From Imbricaverruca yamaguchii (taxonomy: Eukaryota; Arthropoda; Thecostraca; Neoverrucidae): 64,000 bases of DNA. The DNA is taken from the NCBI GenBank assembly GCA_034440575.1, contig JAOTOL010001646.1, positions 345,501 through 409,500 on the forward strand, in the 5' to 3' direction. Each line of letters starts with the position of its first letter. Position 1 is the stretch's first letter. The notes beneath the pieces are model-generated. The model saw only the letters and a program-made list of their open reading frames with translations, searched no databases and had not been told where the DNA came from. Made by a program: the position numbers and the translations under genes. Shown piece by piece: positions 1-10,979 of the stretch.

Positions 1-113
1 GGCAGTTTGTACAGGATCCGCCGGCTCGTCGTGTCCCAAACATATAGGTAGCGGTCGGAGCTGCCAGCAGTCACCTTCCTGCCATCTGTCGACCAGTCGC
101 AGCGCAACAAATT
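1..113 (-). CDS. SNRNP40: SNRNP40 exon 6, truncated by window edge
   Basis: Begins NLLRCDWSTDGRKVTAGSSD and reaches WDTTSRRILYKL at position 1. The acceptor is CCCGTTTCAG. This is the sixth WD repeat; the seventh and the stop codon are outside the window. Confidence 0.93.
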
Positions 114-3100
114 CTGAAACGGGACGTTAGGTGTCAGCACCGTACACTACTAACGGCGAGATTCGCCCGCCGTGACTGTTCATCGCAGCCGCGCACGATA
201 CCTTTTATAGTGCGATACTATACTATCAGCAACATGCAGTACTCAAGTACTTATTGGTAGTATGAGAGATTTTCAAGAATAGTTGTTGAATGAGATCAAG
301 TCGGTACATACACATGGACAGACAAATTCTACACTGCCTAGTGGGCACTAAACAATGGAGGAAGAACACTAACCACCCATCCTGCACAGGCCAACTGAGA
401 TCTATAGCACCATGTGTGCGTCAGTGACTGGCTGGACGGGCCACAGCCGTGGCCCGTCGCAGCGTCGGCGTCGGCACCTTCTCGAAGTTGTGCTGGTGGC
501 CGGTCAGTATCTTCAGACACCGCTCGCTGGGCGCGAACGGCCGCACGTCCCAGATGCGCAGCGAGTTGTCCATGGCGTTGGTGAGCAGGTAGGAGCCGTC
601 CGGCGACACCGACATGCCCGTCACGGTGTCCGAGTGGCCCTTCATCCGGTACAGCACGGCGTTCTTCCGCAGGTCCCACACCTGGCGACACGGCCGCAGC
701 CGGCTCAATCACCGGCGAGGGCAGTCACGCGACCTCGGGTCAAATCCTGCCATGGGAAGACTGCTAGCTGGGGCAAATGCACCGCAGATAAGCTCAACCC
801 AGAGAAGTACGCTTCACTATAAGCTTAAAACATACATACTGCTAACAGACACCATGGTGACGCTTAAACATCAGCAGAGCGCTCACCACGCTCATCCACA
901 GAAGCATGGCTACTAGCGAGAATCCCATCAACCAAGTATGTATTGCCACACCACAGCTAGCATCCATCTCACCATCATCCATAGACAACAAAGTCGAGAT
1001 TCCAGCATATCCCAGCATAGCGCAGCTGAAACACCACCTAGACGTATATTAGGATGTCACTTGCACCACCTGAACAGATTATAGGCAAGCAGGTGATATT
1101 TTCATATATGCGCACTGAAAACCACGCATTCGAAGGAACGTTTGTTAAAGAAACTTGAAGCCAATGCCGCGTTATTAAAGTTTTACCATTAATCACGCAC
1201 CTGGTGATGAACAGAAAAACAACTTGACACAACTGGGATAATGACTCTAAATATGGAGATATGCTATCATCTTCCCAATGAACCGCAAATTATAATCAGA
1301 AAGAGTTACGAAGTGGAAAGTCAGCTCCTGGTTACAGTAGTAGCAAACCTCTTCGCGACAGCTCTTCTCAAGTGGGTAACTTTGGCTGCACGCCTACTGC
1401 GGAGCTACACACAGAACATGTCATCCAGTGACCACCTTCGCGACCTGAAGGTGCGAAGGTCCCCTCTCCTATTTATCGTCCGTCACTCCGCACAGATGTG
1501 GATCTCCATCAGGCAAACCCGCCACTGCTGCAGTGGCTCTCCAGAACATCGTACGCAGCCTGCAGTATGCTCCCAGCTCACTTCCAGGATGTTGTGCGGC
1601 CGGTTACTCAGGGGAGCGCGCACTGGTGCCACCCGGAAACAGCTCTACTGGCGACGGGTGCGTGTGCCGACCCAGTGGTTCACCAGAGGCCAGTCGAAAG
1701 GAGCCAGGGGTGTAGAAATTGCGGGAGTGAATATGGGGGGGGGGGGTGAGACTTAAAACTACCCACATTCAACTTCAAAATTCAAAACTACGAGGAATTC
1801 GTCGACTCGAACGGTGACGTTATCAGTCGTGGTGACGGTGGTATCAGGTGGAACGTCATCACATCACTCACAAGAAACCTGTTAGCAAGTGAAATAATGC
1901 ACGTCATTCAATGTCGCTGACAATGCAAATCCTGATTCCGTTTGCACGCAAGCTGCTGAACGGGTGATACAAGTCATCACCGAGGCGGCCTATTAGACAC
2001 GCTCTCTGTTGTCGGCTTCACCAGGCCGAAGCATCGTCGTTTAACACCTCGATTGAAGGTGCAGCAGCACCTGGTATTTGAGCAGTGGGTGAGTTTTGCG
2101 TGCTTTAAGCACACCGAAATCTCGTGGAATAAAATCGCGCACACCCGAGTCAGTTTCCTGGTGAAGGCAAGACTAAAAACATAAGTTCTTAGTATATTTT
2201 CATCCCATTTTTATAATGCAACCATTATGATTCCCTGCTCAAGTTGACCTAGAAGATCTCACATTTTAACATTTCGGTCCAACACAAACGACCCTAGCGA
2301 GCAGCGAAGATCTCAGTAGTTCATCCATTACCCACTACGTAGGAGGCGCCCTCCGATAGAAAAACAGAAAGCTTTAATCACTCCAATTTGCTTTTCTCAA
2401 ATGTTTTCCATATCGATGGTCTTTCACATCGCACCGACAAAAAGAAACCTGCTTGCGATGATCCGTAACTAGCGACACATCCTGCCTAGCATAGTTCAGC
2501 ACAGCACAACACTCAGCACGAACTTCGACCATCACCATCGCCCTACCACCCAGCACCACCCGGCCACAGTCACACCAGGGCGCCGGCCGCCGAGGCGGTG
2601 CGACTGACCTTGACCTCGTTGTCCAGTCCGCTGGAGAACACCTGCTCGGCGGTGTCGCTGAAGGTGGCGGCCGTCACCTGGTAGGTGGCCTGCAGAGTGG
2701 CCGTCGGCGTCTTCTTGCGGCCGTCCCACACGCGCACCGTCGAGTCGTCGCCGCCCGAACAGAGCAGCGTCGGACCGCGCCGCGCCGACGACACCGTGTT
2801 GACGAACGTCGTGTGGCCTGGGGGACACAGTGGTGGCACTGAGGCAATCTTCCACGTCCGGACCTCACCTCTGGCGGAGCGGCCGAGTCACGTGTCGGAC
2901 CTCACCTCTGGAGGGGTCCCGTGTCGGACCTCACCTCTGGAGGGGTCACGTGTCGGACCTCACCTCTGGAGGGGTCACGTGTCGGACCTCACCTCTGGAG
3001 GGGTCCCATGTCGGACCTCACCTCTGGAGGTGCGGCAGAGTCCTGTGTCGGACCTCACCTCTGGAGGAGGGGCCGAGTCCTGTGTCGGACCTCACCTCTG

Positions 3101-5061
3101 GAGGAGCGGCCGAGTTCCCCGTCTGTACCTCACCTCTGGAGGAGCGGCCGGGTCACGTGTCGGACCTCACCTCTGGAGGGGTCACGTGTCGGACCTCACC
3201 TCTGGAGGGGTCACGTGTCGGACCTCACCTCTGGAGGGGTCACGTGTCGGACCTCACCTCTGGAGGGGTCACGTGTCGGACCTCACCTCTGGAGGGGTCA
3301 CGTGTCGGACCTCACCTCTGGAGGGCGCGAGCGGCCGGTGGTCACTGTGTCGGACCTCACCTCTGGAGGAGCGGCCGAGTCACGTGTCGGACCTCACCTC
3401 TGGAGGGGCGGCAGAGTCACGTGTCGGACCTCACCTCTGGAGGGGTCACGTGTCGGACCTCACCTCTGGAGGGGTCACGTGTCGGACCTCACCTCTGGAG
3501 GAGCGGCCGAGTTCCCCGTCTGTACCTCACCTCTGGAGGGGCGGCAGAGTCCTGTGTCGGACCTCACCTCTGGAGGGGTCCCGTGTCGGACCTCACCTCT
3601 GGAGGGGTCACGTGTCGGACCTCACCTCTAAGTTTGCGGGTCCGCTGTCCGCTGGCCACGTCCCAGATGGCCAGCGTCTTGTCCGTGCTGGCCGTGTACA
3701 GGTGGTCGCCGTCGGTGGAGAAGCAGAGCTCCATCACGGCGCCGGCGTGGCCGGTCATGGCGGCGAAGTTCTCGCACTCGCCGTGCGTGTTCCACAACAC
3801 TGGTGACATCACACAACAGGTCAGGAATGAACACATGCTTCGCGGATCATAGCACAACACACACGTAGCCATGTTCACGGGCAATTCCCCCTGTGCTAAG
3901 CATACTCTAACACACCTATCAAACATTTCACTAGTGGATGCAGATCTGAAAGGATTCTTTCTGAAAATACTCATGTCTGTTAGGCCTGCATGTAATCAGG
4001 TGAGAAGTTACTTCACTTCAGAGGCAGCCAACAGGCAAACTGCACCCAATCACATACACTACTATTTGGACTGAGGCTTACAGTTGAATGGCACTCTACA
4101 GGTTGGTTGGTTGGTTATTTGGGCTTACGGGCGCATCGACTGCGTTGGTCATACAGCGCCCAATAACTCCCAGAACCCAACTCTACAGGAAATGGCCAAA
4201 TGGTATGAAGCATCTTTCTATGCACATTTTCTTCCACAACCTCACCACAAACGCTTTCAGCAGCAACACCGATTTATCCCGACCGGTGGTGGTCGCTGGC
4301 TGCCGACACTCACGTATCTGACGGTCGAAGCCGGTGGAGGCGAGGAACTGCCCCTCGGGATGGAAGCGCACCGAGAAGATGTCGCCGCTGTGGCCGGTCA
4401 GCAGCATGATGGGCGCCAGCAGGCTGGAGGTGCGCGCCGGCTTCTGAGAATGACCGACACCGATGACAGGTCAGGTGGGGACAGTGCTGCCGACCTAGCC
4501 CGGCTGTTAGTTAGTTAGTTATTGGGGTTTAGGGGCGCATCGACTGCAGAGGTCATGCAGCGCCCCGGCTGACACGTTACGGGGCAGTGTCACGTCAGTG
4601 GTGCTACCACAGCATATGACACCAGACATAGCATCAGGAACACACACAACATGTGCTACCCACAGTGATAAATACTATTTCTGATTACAAAGAAACATGG
4701 CACACGATAGACGACGATCGCGTTCACCACGCCACATGAGTGGATAACATCCCACCAAATACACAACAAAATGGAATGGAAGTGCAATTCAATGCAATTA
4801 AAAATGAATGATGGCATGAGAGTAATTATGAAATTGCAAAAAGGCACTACACATGCTACACAAAGTTATGGTGTGGCCAATGCAATCTGATCAGAACCAA
4901 CTGGCAACATTATAAGGTACATTTGTGTCCTGATGATGAGCAGTACTCACAAGTCCTTGCACATCATTGCTACCAGGAACAGCCAATATACCAGTTTTCT
5001 GCTTCTTGGCAGGTGCTAATGCTACCTCATAGCCCTTCCTCTTCTCTGCAGTGGAAGTCAT
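1..5061 (-). CDS. SNRNP40: U5 snRNP 40-kDa WD40 protein, six exons, 3' end outside window
   Basis: SNRNP40 is a nuclear WD-repeat propeller protein of the U5 and tri-snRNP particles that takes part in pre-mRNA splicing. Exons are 5061-4951, 4443-4314, 3799-3626, 2817-2609, 681-478 and 113-1. All introns are GT-AG and the phases match at each junction (0,1,1,0,0). They give 313 codons here; the human protein has about 357, so roughly the last 40 residues lie left of position 1. Family hallmarks are LLTGHSGDIFSVRFHPEG, GFDRQILLWNTHGECENF, the spliced KLRGHTTFVN, TNAMDNSLRIWDVRPFAP and VWDTTSRRILYKL. The start is the Met opening MTSTAEKRKG, which resembles the known basic N terminus. A consensus acceptor at 5087-5086, 25 nt upstream of the ATG, suggests an additional non-coding 5' exon. 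Exon 1 has no CpG whereas exons 2-6 are CpG-rich. Identification is firm. Confidence 0.95.
478..681 (-). CDS. SNRNP40: SNRNP40 exon 5 (WD repeats 4-5)
   Basis: Encodes VWDLRKNAVLYRMKGHSDTV, then the fifth blade with NAMDNSLRIWDVRPFAP, and ends HNFEK in phase 0. The donor is a weaker GTGCCG. The 1.9-kb intron to exon 4 (682-2608) shows no recognisable element beyond a short G run at 1736-1747. Confidence 0.93.
2609..2817 (-). CDS. SNRNP40: SNRNP40 exon 4 (WD repeats 3-4)
   Basis: Completes GHTTFVNTVSSARRGP and runs through DDSTVRVWDGRKK and ATYQVTAATFSDTAEQ to DNEVK. It is phase 0 at the 3' end, donor GTCAGT. The acceptor GTGTCCCCCAG lies about 40 nt beyond the end of the minisatellite array. 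Confidence 0.95.
2860..3628 (-). repeat. 29-bp minisatellite filling SNRNP40 intron 3, seeded at the splice donor
   Basis: About 26 tandem units, mainly 29 bp with some longer variants that contain AGCGGCCGAG. On the gene strand each unit reads CCAGAGGTGAGGTCCGAC and then an E-box-like CACGTG. The unit therefore contains the intron's own donor, AGAG then GTGAGG. The first unit is the real exon 3/intron 3 boundary and the last stops about 40 nt before the exon 4 acceptor, so the 808-nt intron is almost wholly repeat. Confidence 0.93.
3626..3799 (-). CDS. SNRNP40: SNRNP40 exon 3 (WD repeats 1-2)
   Basis: Opens with the codons completing LLWNTHGECENF and continues through AAMTGHAGAVMELCFSTDGD and DKTLAIWDVASGQ. 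It ends in phase 1 at CTTAGAG followed by GTGAGG. The downstream intron minisatellite repeats the sequence of this donor region. Confidence 0.95.
4101..4161 (-). mobile_element. Short LINE 3'-tail copy
   Basis: On the minus strand this shows a 3' tail consisting of a GGGCGC...GCGCCC stem with an inner stem, CCCAAATAAC-like sequence, then AACC repeats. It lies in SNRNP40 intron 2. It matches the tail behind the RNase H LINE at 41.14-41.20 kb. Confidence 0.75.
4314..4443 (-). CDS. SNRNP40: SNRNP40 exon 2 (first WD repeat)
   Basis: Starts KPARTSSLLAPIMLLTGHSG and ends in phase 1 within FDRQIL, at the donor GTGAGT. The acceptor is TCGGTCATTCTCAG. It carries the GH...FHPEG part of WD repeat 1. 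LINE 3'-tail copies lie in the introns on both sides of it (4101-4161 and 4505-4565). Confidence 0.95.
4505..4565 (-). mobile_element. Short LINE 3'-tail copy
   Basis: Well-preserved copy in SNRNP40 intron 1. On the minus strand it has GGGGCGCTGCATGACC, CAGTCGATGCGCCCC, a TAAACCCCAATAAC segment and a TAAC repeat tail. Confidence 0.8.
4951..5061 (-). CDS. SNRNP40: SNRNP40 exon 1 (codons 1-37)
   Basis: Encodes the basic, Lys-rich N terminus (MTSTAEKRKG...GSNDVQGL). It ends in phase 0 before the donor GTGAGT. It contains no CpG dinucleotide in 111 nt, unlike every other exon of the gene. The pyrimidine-rich acceptor TTGCTGTTTTTCACAG directly upstream of its 5' end hints that the transcript starts further right. 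Confidence 0.9.
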
Positions 5062-5730
5062 TGTTCAGTTCTTGATGGACCCTGCCTGTGAAAAACAGCA
5101 ATTAGCTTACCATTTCAACTGAAGATGACTCAAACTCAACCACACAACTTTCCCAGGCTGGATGCCTTGCTGCCTTGCTGGAGGCCAGCTTTCTTTTCAG
5201 ATGATTGATGGGCTATGTACCTTACCTGCATGCACTGATTGATGGCAAGATCAGTTGTACATGACATATTTTACATGAATACATCAATATTGGACAACTT
5301 TCTGAATGGCATGGTATGTTATGAGAGATGAATCTAACAATATTCAGCTAGACATAGGGGTCCTAAACAACTTGGCAGATAAATGGTAGATACCCTTTGA
5401 TTATTATAAGTGAAAGGCTATGTGTATTTGTGGTCAGGAAGTGGAACCTTGAGGCATATAGCAAAAGGTAGTGAACATAATGTTCTTGAAGATGAGAAAA
5501 CCTCATCAGTGTTAGCTTCAAAGGACCTTAAATCAGAAAAGCTATGCAGCTCAGCTAGAAACAGAGCAACTGGAATGCTAGTATTGCTTAATATGAATGT
5601 CCAATAGAAGTATAAGTATTTTTAATGTACTTTGCATATGTGAGACACCACTTGAAATACTGAGCACAGGCATGGAGCCTTTTCATCCTTAAAAATATAT
5701 GTAGACATGCCAGAAAGGCTGTAGTACAAC

Positions 5731-6693
5731 CAGAGTGGTAATTAAGGAACTTCTTTAGATATTTTATCTCTTAAAACATTTTTGCACTCTAGGTTCATAC
5801 TGCATAGAATGGGCTCCACATGTACTCCAACACAAACATACAGAAGGAAGAAAGACACCACTAAAAAACTAAAACAAGATTGAAGAAAACATCCACCAAA
5901 CATGTTATTCCACTTACAATTACCAAATATACTAGCCACTTTTAGCATCATCTAGCGGACAGATGACTTTTGAACACACCCTACACTGAACCACAACCAA
6001 CAGAAATGCTGACAACATGCAGAACCTCATCTTGCACACTGAACAGTGGCCTCTGGTCACTTCAAATTCAGCCAATGCCTCTCCGAAAACCTGCCTTTGA
6101 GCCACCCTATAGTGAAAAAATTGACAGTTTTAAGAGACATCTTCTGGAGTCCTAGAGGCCACTGCTCAGAATTTGCTTAATTAGGTTTTTCTGTTCTCGA
6201 AACTGTCTTTCAACCAATTGGTGCAAGGTATTTTTTAATAACCATTGGCAACTTTGAACACGTGTTTAACAGTATCATACTAAAACACAAGACCTTTGCT
6301 TTGTGCACCTATCACTATTGCCTCTGACCATTGTGTGTAAGGTAGTGCTGTTTTTTTTTTCATTTGGCTAGCCTTGTACGGAGACCAACAGTGAAAGGAA
6401 AGCACATTGCTCCTGTGAGTTATGAGAGACAAAGCTAAGCTGATCATCATAACTCCTTGTCTTGCAGTGCCATCCAGTGTTCACTACTTTGCTTCTATGC
6501 TTTGATGTGACCAAAAATTATAATGTATATTACTTATGCATATTACATAGGTACTGACTAGGTATGTATGACTTTCCCATCAGTTACCAGTAAATAGATT
6601 CCATGCATTAAAAAAATAATGTCCATGAAAATGTACTCTGGAAGAATGATGCTTGCACTCTGACTCCAAACCCAGAAAGTAAGTTTCCCACTG
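5731..6693. mobile_element. Non-autonomous hAT-like element, old copy
   Basis: A 963-bp segment that matches the reverse complement of 46,522-47,573 over most of its length, including the parts near 5790-5960, 5990-6330 and 6360-6600. Its ends read CAGAGTGGTAATTAAGG and GTTTCCCACTG, degenerate versions of the inverted repeats of the 47-kb copy. Flanking 8-mers agtacaac/agtatgaa match only 5 of 8, consistent with age. No transposase is encoded. Confidence 0.75.
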
Positions 6694-6701
6694 AGTATGA
6701 A

Positions 6702-9104
6702 CCTACTGGGTTTATTGTTGGAATAGGGAAAGTATATCAGGTCAGGTAGGCAATATATGTGTGCCTTACTGAAGTACAGAAGATTTTACAGCAATATCAC
6801 CTAGGTGTCTAAGATAACTAAAATGTTGGATAGCACCAATCTAAACTGTTTTATCTCTATTTAGTGAAACACAGATAGTTCCATCAATTCAGATCATACA
6901 TGTCAAGCTGTAGGACAGGTCAGTAGGCTTTTCTACAAAATTGTGGTTGATCAGTGGAATATGCTGACTAGTTATTTATTCAGGGGTCACTCGTTGCATA
7001 TTCTAAAGTATGGTGGACACATGTTCAGTCAATTTTTAGCTTTGCACTTTGTTGTAGTGTGGAAATGGGAATTGTAGATAAACAGAGTGAGATTGATGCT
7101 GGTAGGTTTGCACTATACAGAATTGTTTGTTAATTGGGTGGTTCACGACACTTTATGCACATTAATGGCTAACGATGCAGCACACAATGCACAACGGATC
7201 AAACATTTTAGGTGAAATGTGTACCTATATATCAGAGTTTATCACTAAAAACCCGTGATCCATACTTCGGCGAAATATAAACACAGACGGATCCCTATGA
7301 CACACCAACATTAAACATCCGTGCCTTTCAAACATTGACAATATTTTACACATACGCCACGCATGAAGATCACCGGCAGACGAACGTGCGCTGGGAACTC
7401 GTCTCTCCCTTCTAAATTGTCGCGACGAAGTTTGCTACCAAATTGTTATAAAGGCAGTCATGCTTCAAAGCTTTGAAAGGTTCCGAATTTGTTTTGTGCA
7501 ATGTTGACCCTTTAAGCAACAAATGATGCGTGGTGATTTTTTATTATCATAAATCGTTGATCTATTTAAAATGTAAATATGGGAAGCAAAGATGCAGCCA
7601 TAAATTGGAAAGACTAAAGAGTTTTTGCAGAGTTCCATTTAAATTTCCCTCCACAGGATGTTGTTGACATGCGTCGTTTTGGACTCAGTAGCGCATTGGT
7701 CGTGAGCTCGTTAGGTTCGTGGGCGTTGTCGCTTTTCTGTGTGATTCTGTGGACTCTGGTCGATTCCTACTTTTGCCACTGCCTCTTGCGATATTAAAAA
7801 GCTAGGGCCTCCTTCATTAATACATATATATTCTGAATTGCAATTCAAACTTCATATAAAGGTAAGAAGCGTTCAGAAGACAAAGACAAAGATATAAAGC
7901 TTAATACCTAGGTAGGTACCTACCTACCTACCTACCTACCAAGGTAGGATCTACCTAAGAGCGAAGGGATCAACTGGGCTAAGCTTGTCAAGGGAAAATA
8001 CTTTTGGAAGAGACCCCTAATCAGTGGAACATATATCCTGAGTTATATAGAAACTATCAATCCCATTGTGCTTTCATAACAACATTTTTTATCTTTCCAT
8101 ACAATTAACCTATTAAAGCTCCAAGTAAGATGTGCATTTCTTGTCGCAGGCAATGCTTGTTTCATGACTATTGTGTGCCTATTCTGTATATTGACTGACT
8201 GGTAAAATCAAATATGCATCCTAATGTGAATGGCCTAAATTGCTGCTGCTTTAGCAAAGCCAATAAATAGGCAGGCATTCATCAAGAATGTTGCAGGCAT
8301 CAATCAGTTATTGACACCAATGCATATCATTTGCTTTACTAACCAGGAAGCTAAAATGAAGCTCTGAAATTTTTCATTTAATGGGTAGGTAGGGTAAAAT
8401 GCCAAACTCAGGCCACCTTCAGTCTTCAGAAGTGATTTCTAACAGAAGTTAATTTCTAAATACAACATTTCCTGTTTATAAATGGTAATTTGAAGAGTGG
8501 AAATGAAAAATTTGCATTTTTCTGATGTTGATTGATTATTTTTCTGGTTGGGGTAGTAGCTACAGGGGGTGGGGTGAGGAGTGGAGAAAAACTTCCTTCC
8601 AAGGGATGCATTCTCAAAACCAATGTGGCACCTTTGGTGGCTGGAAGGAAAGCTTTGTTGTTACTCAATTGGGGGAGGGGTGCAGTGACAAATTCTTAGG
8701 TGGGTTCATGCTACTGCAAGGGGGCTGGTCAGTCTAACCCCTACCATCTTTCCAGTCATATTCTCACACCTTGTCTCAGGGGTTGATACAACCTGTGCTC
8801 CAATCACTAAACTAAGCATCATATGAAAACCAGAGGTGTCATTGGAAAGTTTCAAAGTTTTCATTTTGGGACGTATTTCATTAAAATTGGTATCAACAAA
8901 GGAAGGTGAAATCAACCATGGCCCTAACATTGTTGCCCACCCCAAAATATAATTCCTTTCTTTTATTTAATTTCACAATTTTGAGTTCTTGCTTTATTCT
9001 TATTTTCCTAATGAGTAGAGTGGGCCAAAAAACACTGAAGATTTAGTTTATTCCTGCTCAATGGGTTTTTAAGTGGTTACACCCCACACAGTGGAAAAGC
9101 CACT
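6702..9104. other. AT-rich spacer, no gene seen
   Basis: Low in CpG except at about 7140-7760. It holds a small TACC microsatellite at about 7906-7940. No coding region or recognisable element. Confidence 0.6.
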
Positions 9105-9480
9105 CCCCGACGAAGTGTCAGCGGTGGTCACTGACGAGGAAGCTGGGAGGTCCACAAATAGGTGTTGGTGGAGGTCCCCCACAAGGTGGTGGCAGTGGAG
9201 GAAGTTCTCAGCTGAGCGGTAGTGTAGGTCCCCAATGAGGTGGCAGATGCGTCAGGTCCCATTGAGGCTTCGGCAACAGTCCCTGATGAGGTGGAGGCAA
9301 AGGTCTCCTGCAGGATGGCAGCTGTATCAGTCCCCAGTGAGGCGATGGCAGTGGTTTCAGACAATGCGGCGCCATAGGTCGCTGACGAGGCAGCAGGCTG
9401 TGGTGGTACCCAGTGGGGTGGAGGAAAGGTCTACAACTAGGTGGTGGGTGTACCTGGTATAGCGACCCAGGAAGATGAAG
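9105..9480. repeat. Degenerate ~33-bp tandem repeat
   Basis: Recurrent GGTCCCCAGTGAGG-like motifs separated by GTGGCAGTGG-like sequence, with loose 33-bp spacing. Read on the minus strand this gives a Ser/Thr-rich sequence with an 11-residue rhythm (SLGTDTAA, SLGTYTTA). It looks like an old, decayed array rather than a gene. Confidence 0.5.
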
Positions 9481-10065
9481 TGGTAATGGTGTCATTGCTT
9501 CCCATCATCATATCATCTTCCATGAGAGGTCACTATATATGAAAAAATGTATGTATACACAATCATAATGCAATGCTCAACATCTCACATGCACAGCATT
9601 GAGGAAATCAACCTTCCATCTTCCACACAAGGATTTTTTTTTGATGCAGGACTTCCCAACTATTTTTCTTCTTAAAAACTAAATTAAGAACATAATATTA
9701 TCTAGCCTAACCTAGCCAGAACTGTTCTAAAGCAGAAAACTTGATTTTTTACAATTAATTTTTTGTCTTTCACCAAAAGTATTGGCTAACATAGCTGAAT
9801 CAAGCCTAACCCCTTTGTATGCTTCAGGTGGTTAAATGTGTAAAACATTCCCTGTGGTTTGGTGAAATATAACCCACCTGGGTTGACACACCCTAAAACC
9901 CCAATATTCATCACCATCATTACTGGTGGTTACCTTGAATTGCAATAATACCTAAGTTGGAGGGAGGGGATCACACAATTTGATGATGGTCTTAAGCCTA
10001 GGAGGTTTCTCTCCAGTGCCACCTCTGAAATTTGTACTAAGAGCCACACCCATACCCAACTTGGG

Positions 10066-10115
10066 TTCTGCATGACCAATGAAATGTGCCCCTAAACCCC
10101 AATAACCAACCAACC
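10066..10115 (+). mobile_element. Short LINE 3'-tail copy
   Basis: Reads CTGCATGACCAATGAAATG, then GCCCCTAAACCCCAATAACC and an AACC tail. A more decayed relative may lie at 9880-9905. Neighbouring sequence 9481-10,979 is AT-rich and CpG-poor with no gene seen. Confidence 0.7.
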
Positions 10116-10979
10116 CATTTCCAATTGGTAAGGACACCATCTTAGGTGATCTGACTCTGTCCCCCAGTAGTGCTTAGGCAATTAGCAGTGGACAAGGACA
10201 CATCAAGGGGGATAAAGATGATTAAGGTCATATAATAACATGTTAGATAGGCCTTGCTGCTTGATTCTAAGGAAACAAGATATGATTCTTCACCACTCTA
10301 TTGGGTGTTTTTCAACAGTACACCAATGATTATTCAATTTTGTATAACCAACATATTCAATCATATAAAATCCAAGGATGTTCTATTGACCAGATGTGAT
10401 AGCATTCAAACATAGTTGGTATCATACATGGTTTTGAACAACTGTTAGTGACAGCATGATTTTGGGCAACATCATCCCCTCTTTTTGGTACATTTGTGCT
10501 TTAATTTTTTCTATTATAAATTCCGCAAATCTATGATCCCATTGCAATGTTTATAATGTGACTGAAACAATGGGACTACTGATCATCCCTTGTGTTCTTA
10601 GGAATGTTCAGTTGCAAGATGTCATTGATCATCATATCCAAAAAAATATGACTATACTACATGCTGTTTACTCTAACTAAAGATCAGTCTGCAACATTTC
10701 ATCTACACCAATTCTGTGCAAATTCAGAAAAGGCTCACACAGTAGTAAAATGGCTCTTATGTCTTCAGGGACACATTCTGTCAAATTGTGGCCAAGAGAT
10801 TCGGCAAGGTGTCATATTTATACAGTATTCTTGCATAAGATTCAGCTTCATAATATGGTATGAAATAACATTCAGAATTCACCATAGCAAGAAATTTGGA
10901 TGACACCAAGCTGTTGGCTTTTGACCCAAAGCTGAACATATGGTGGGATCATGAACTAAAAGTGAGAACCAAGGATAAT

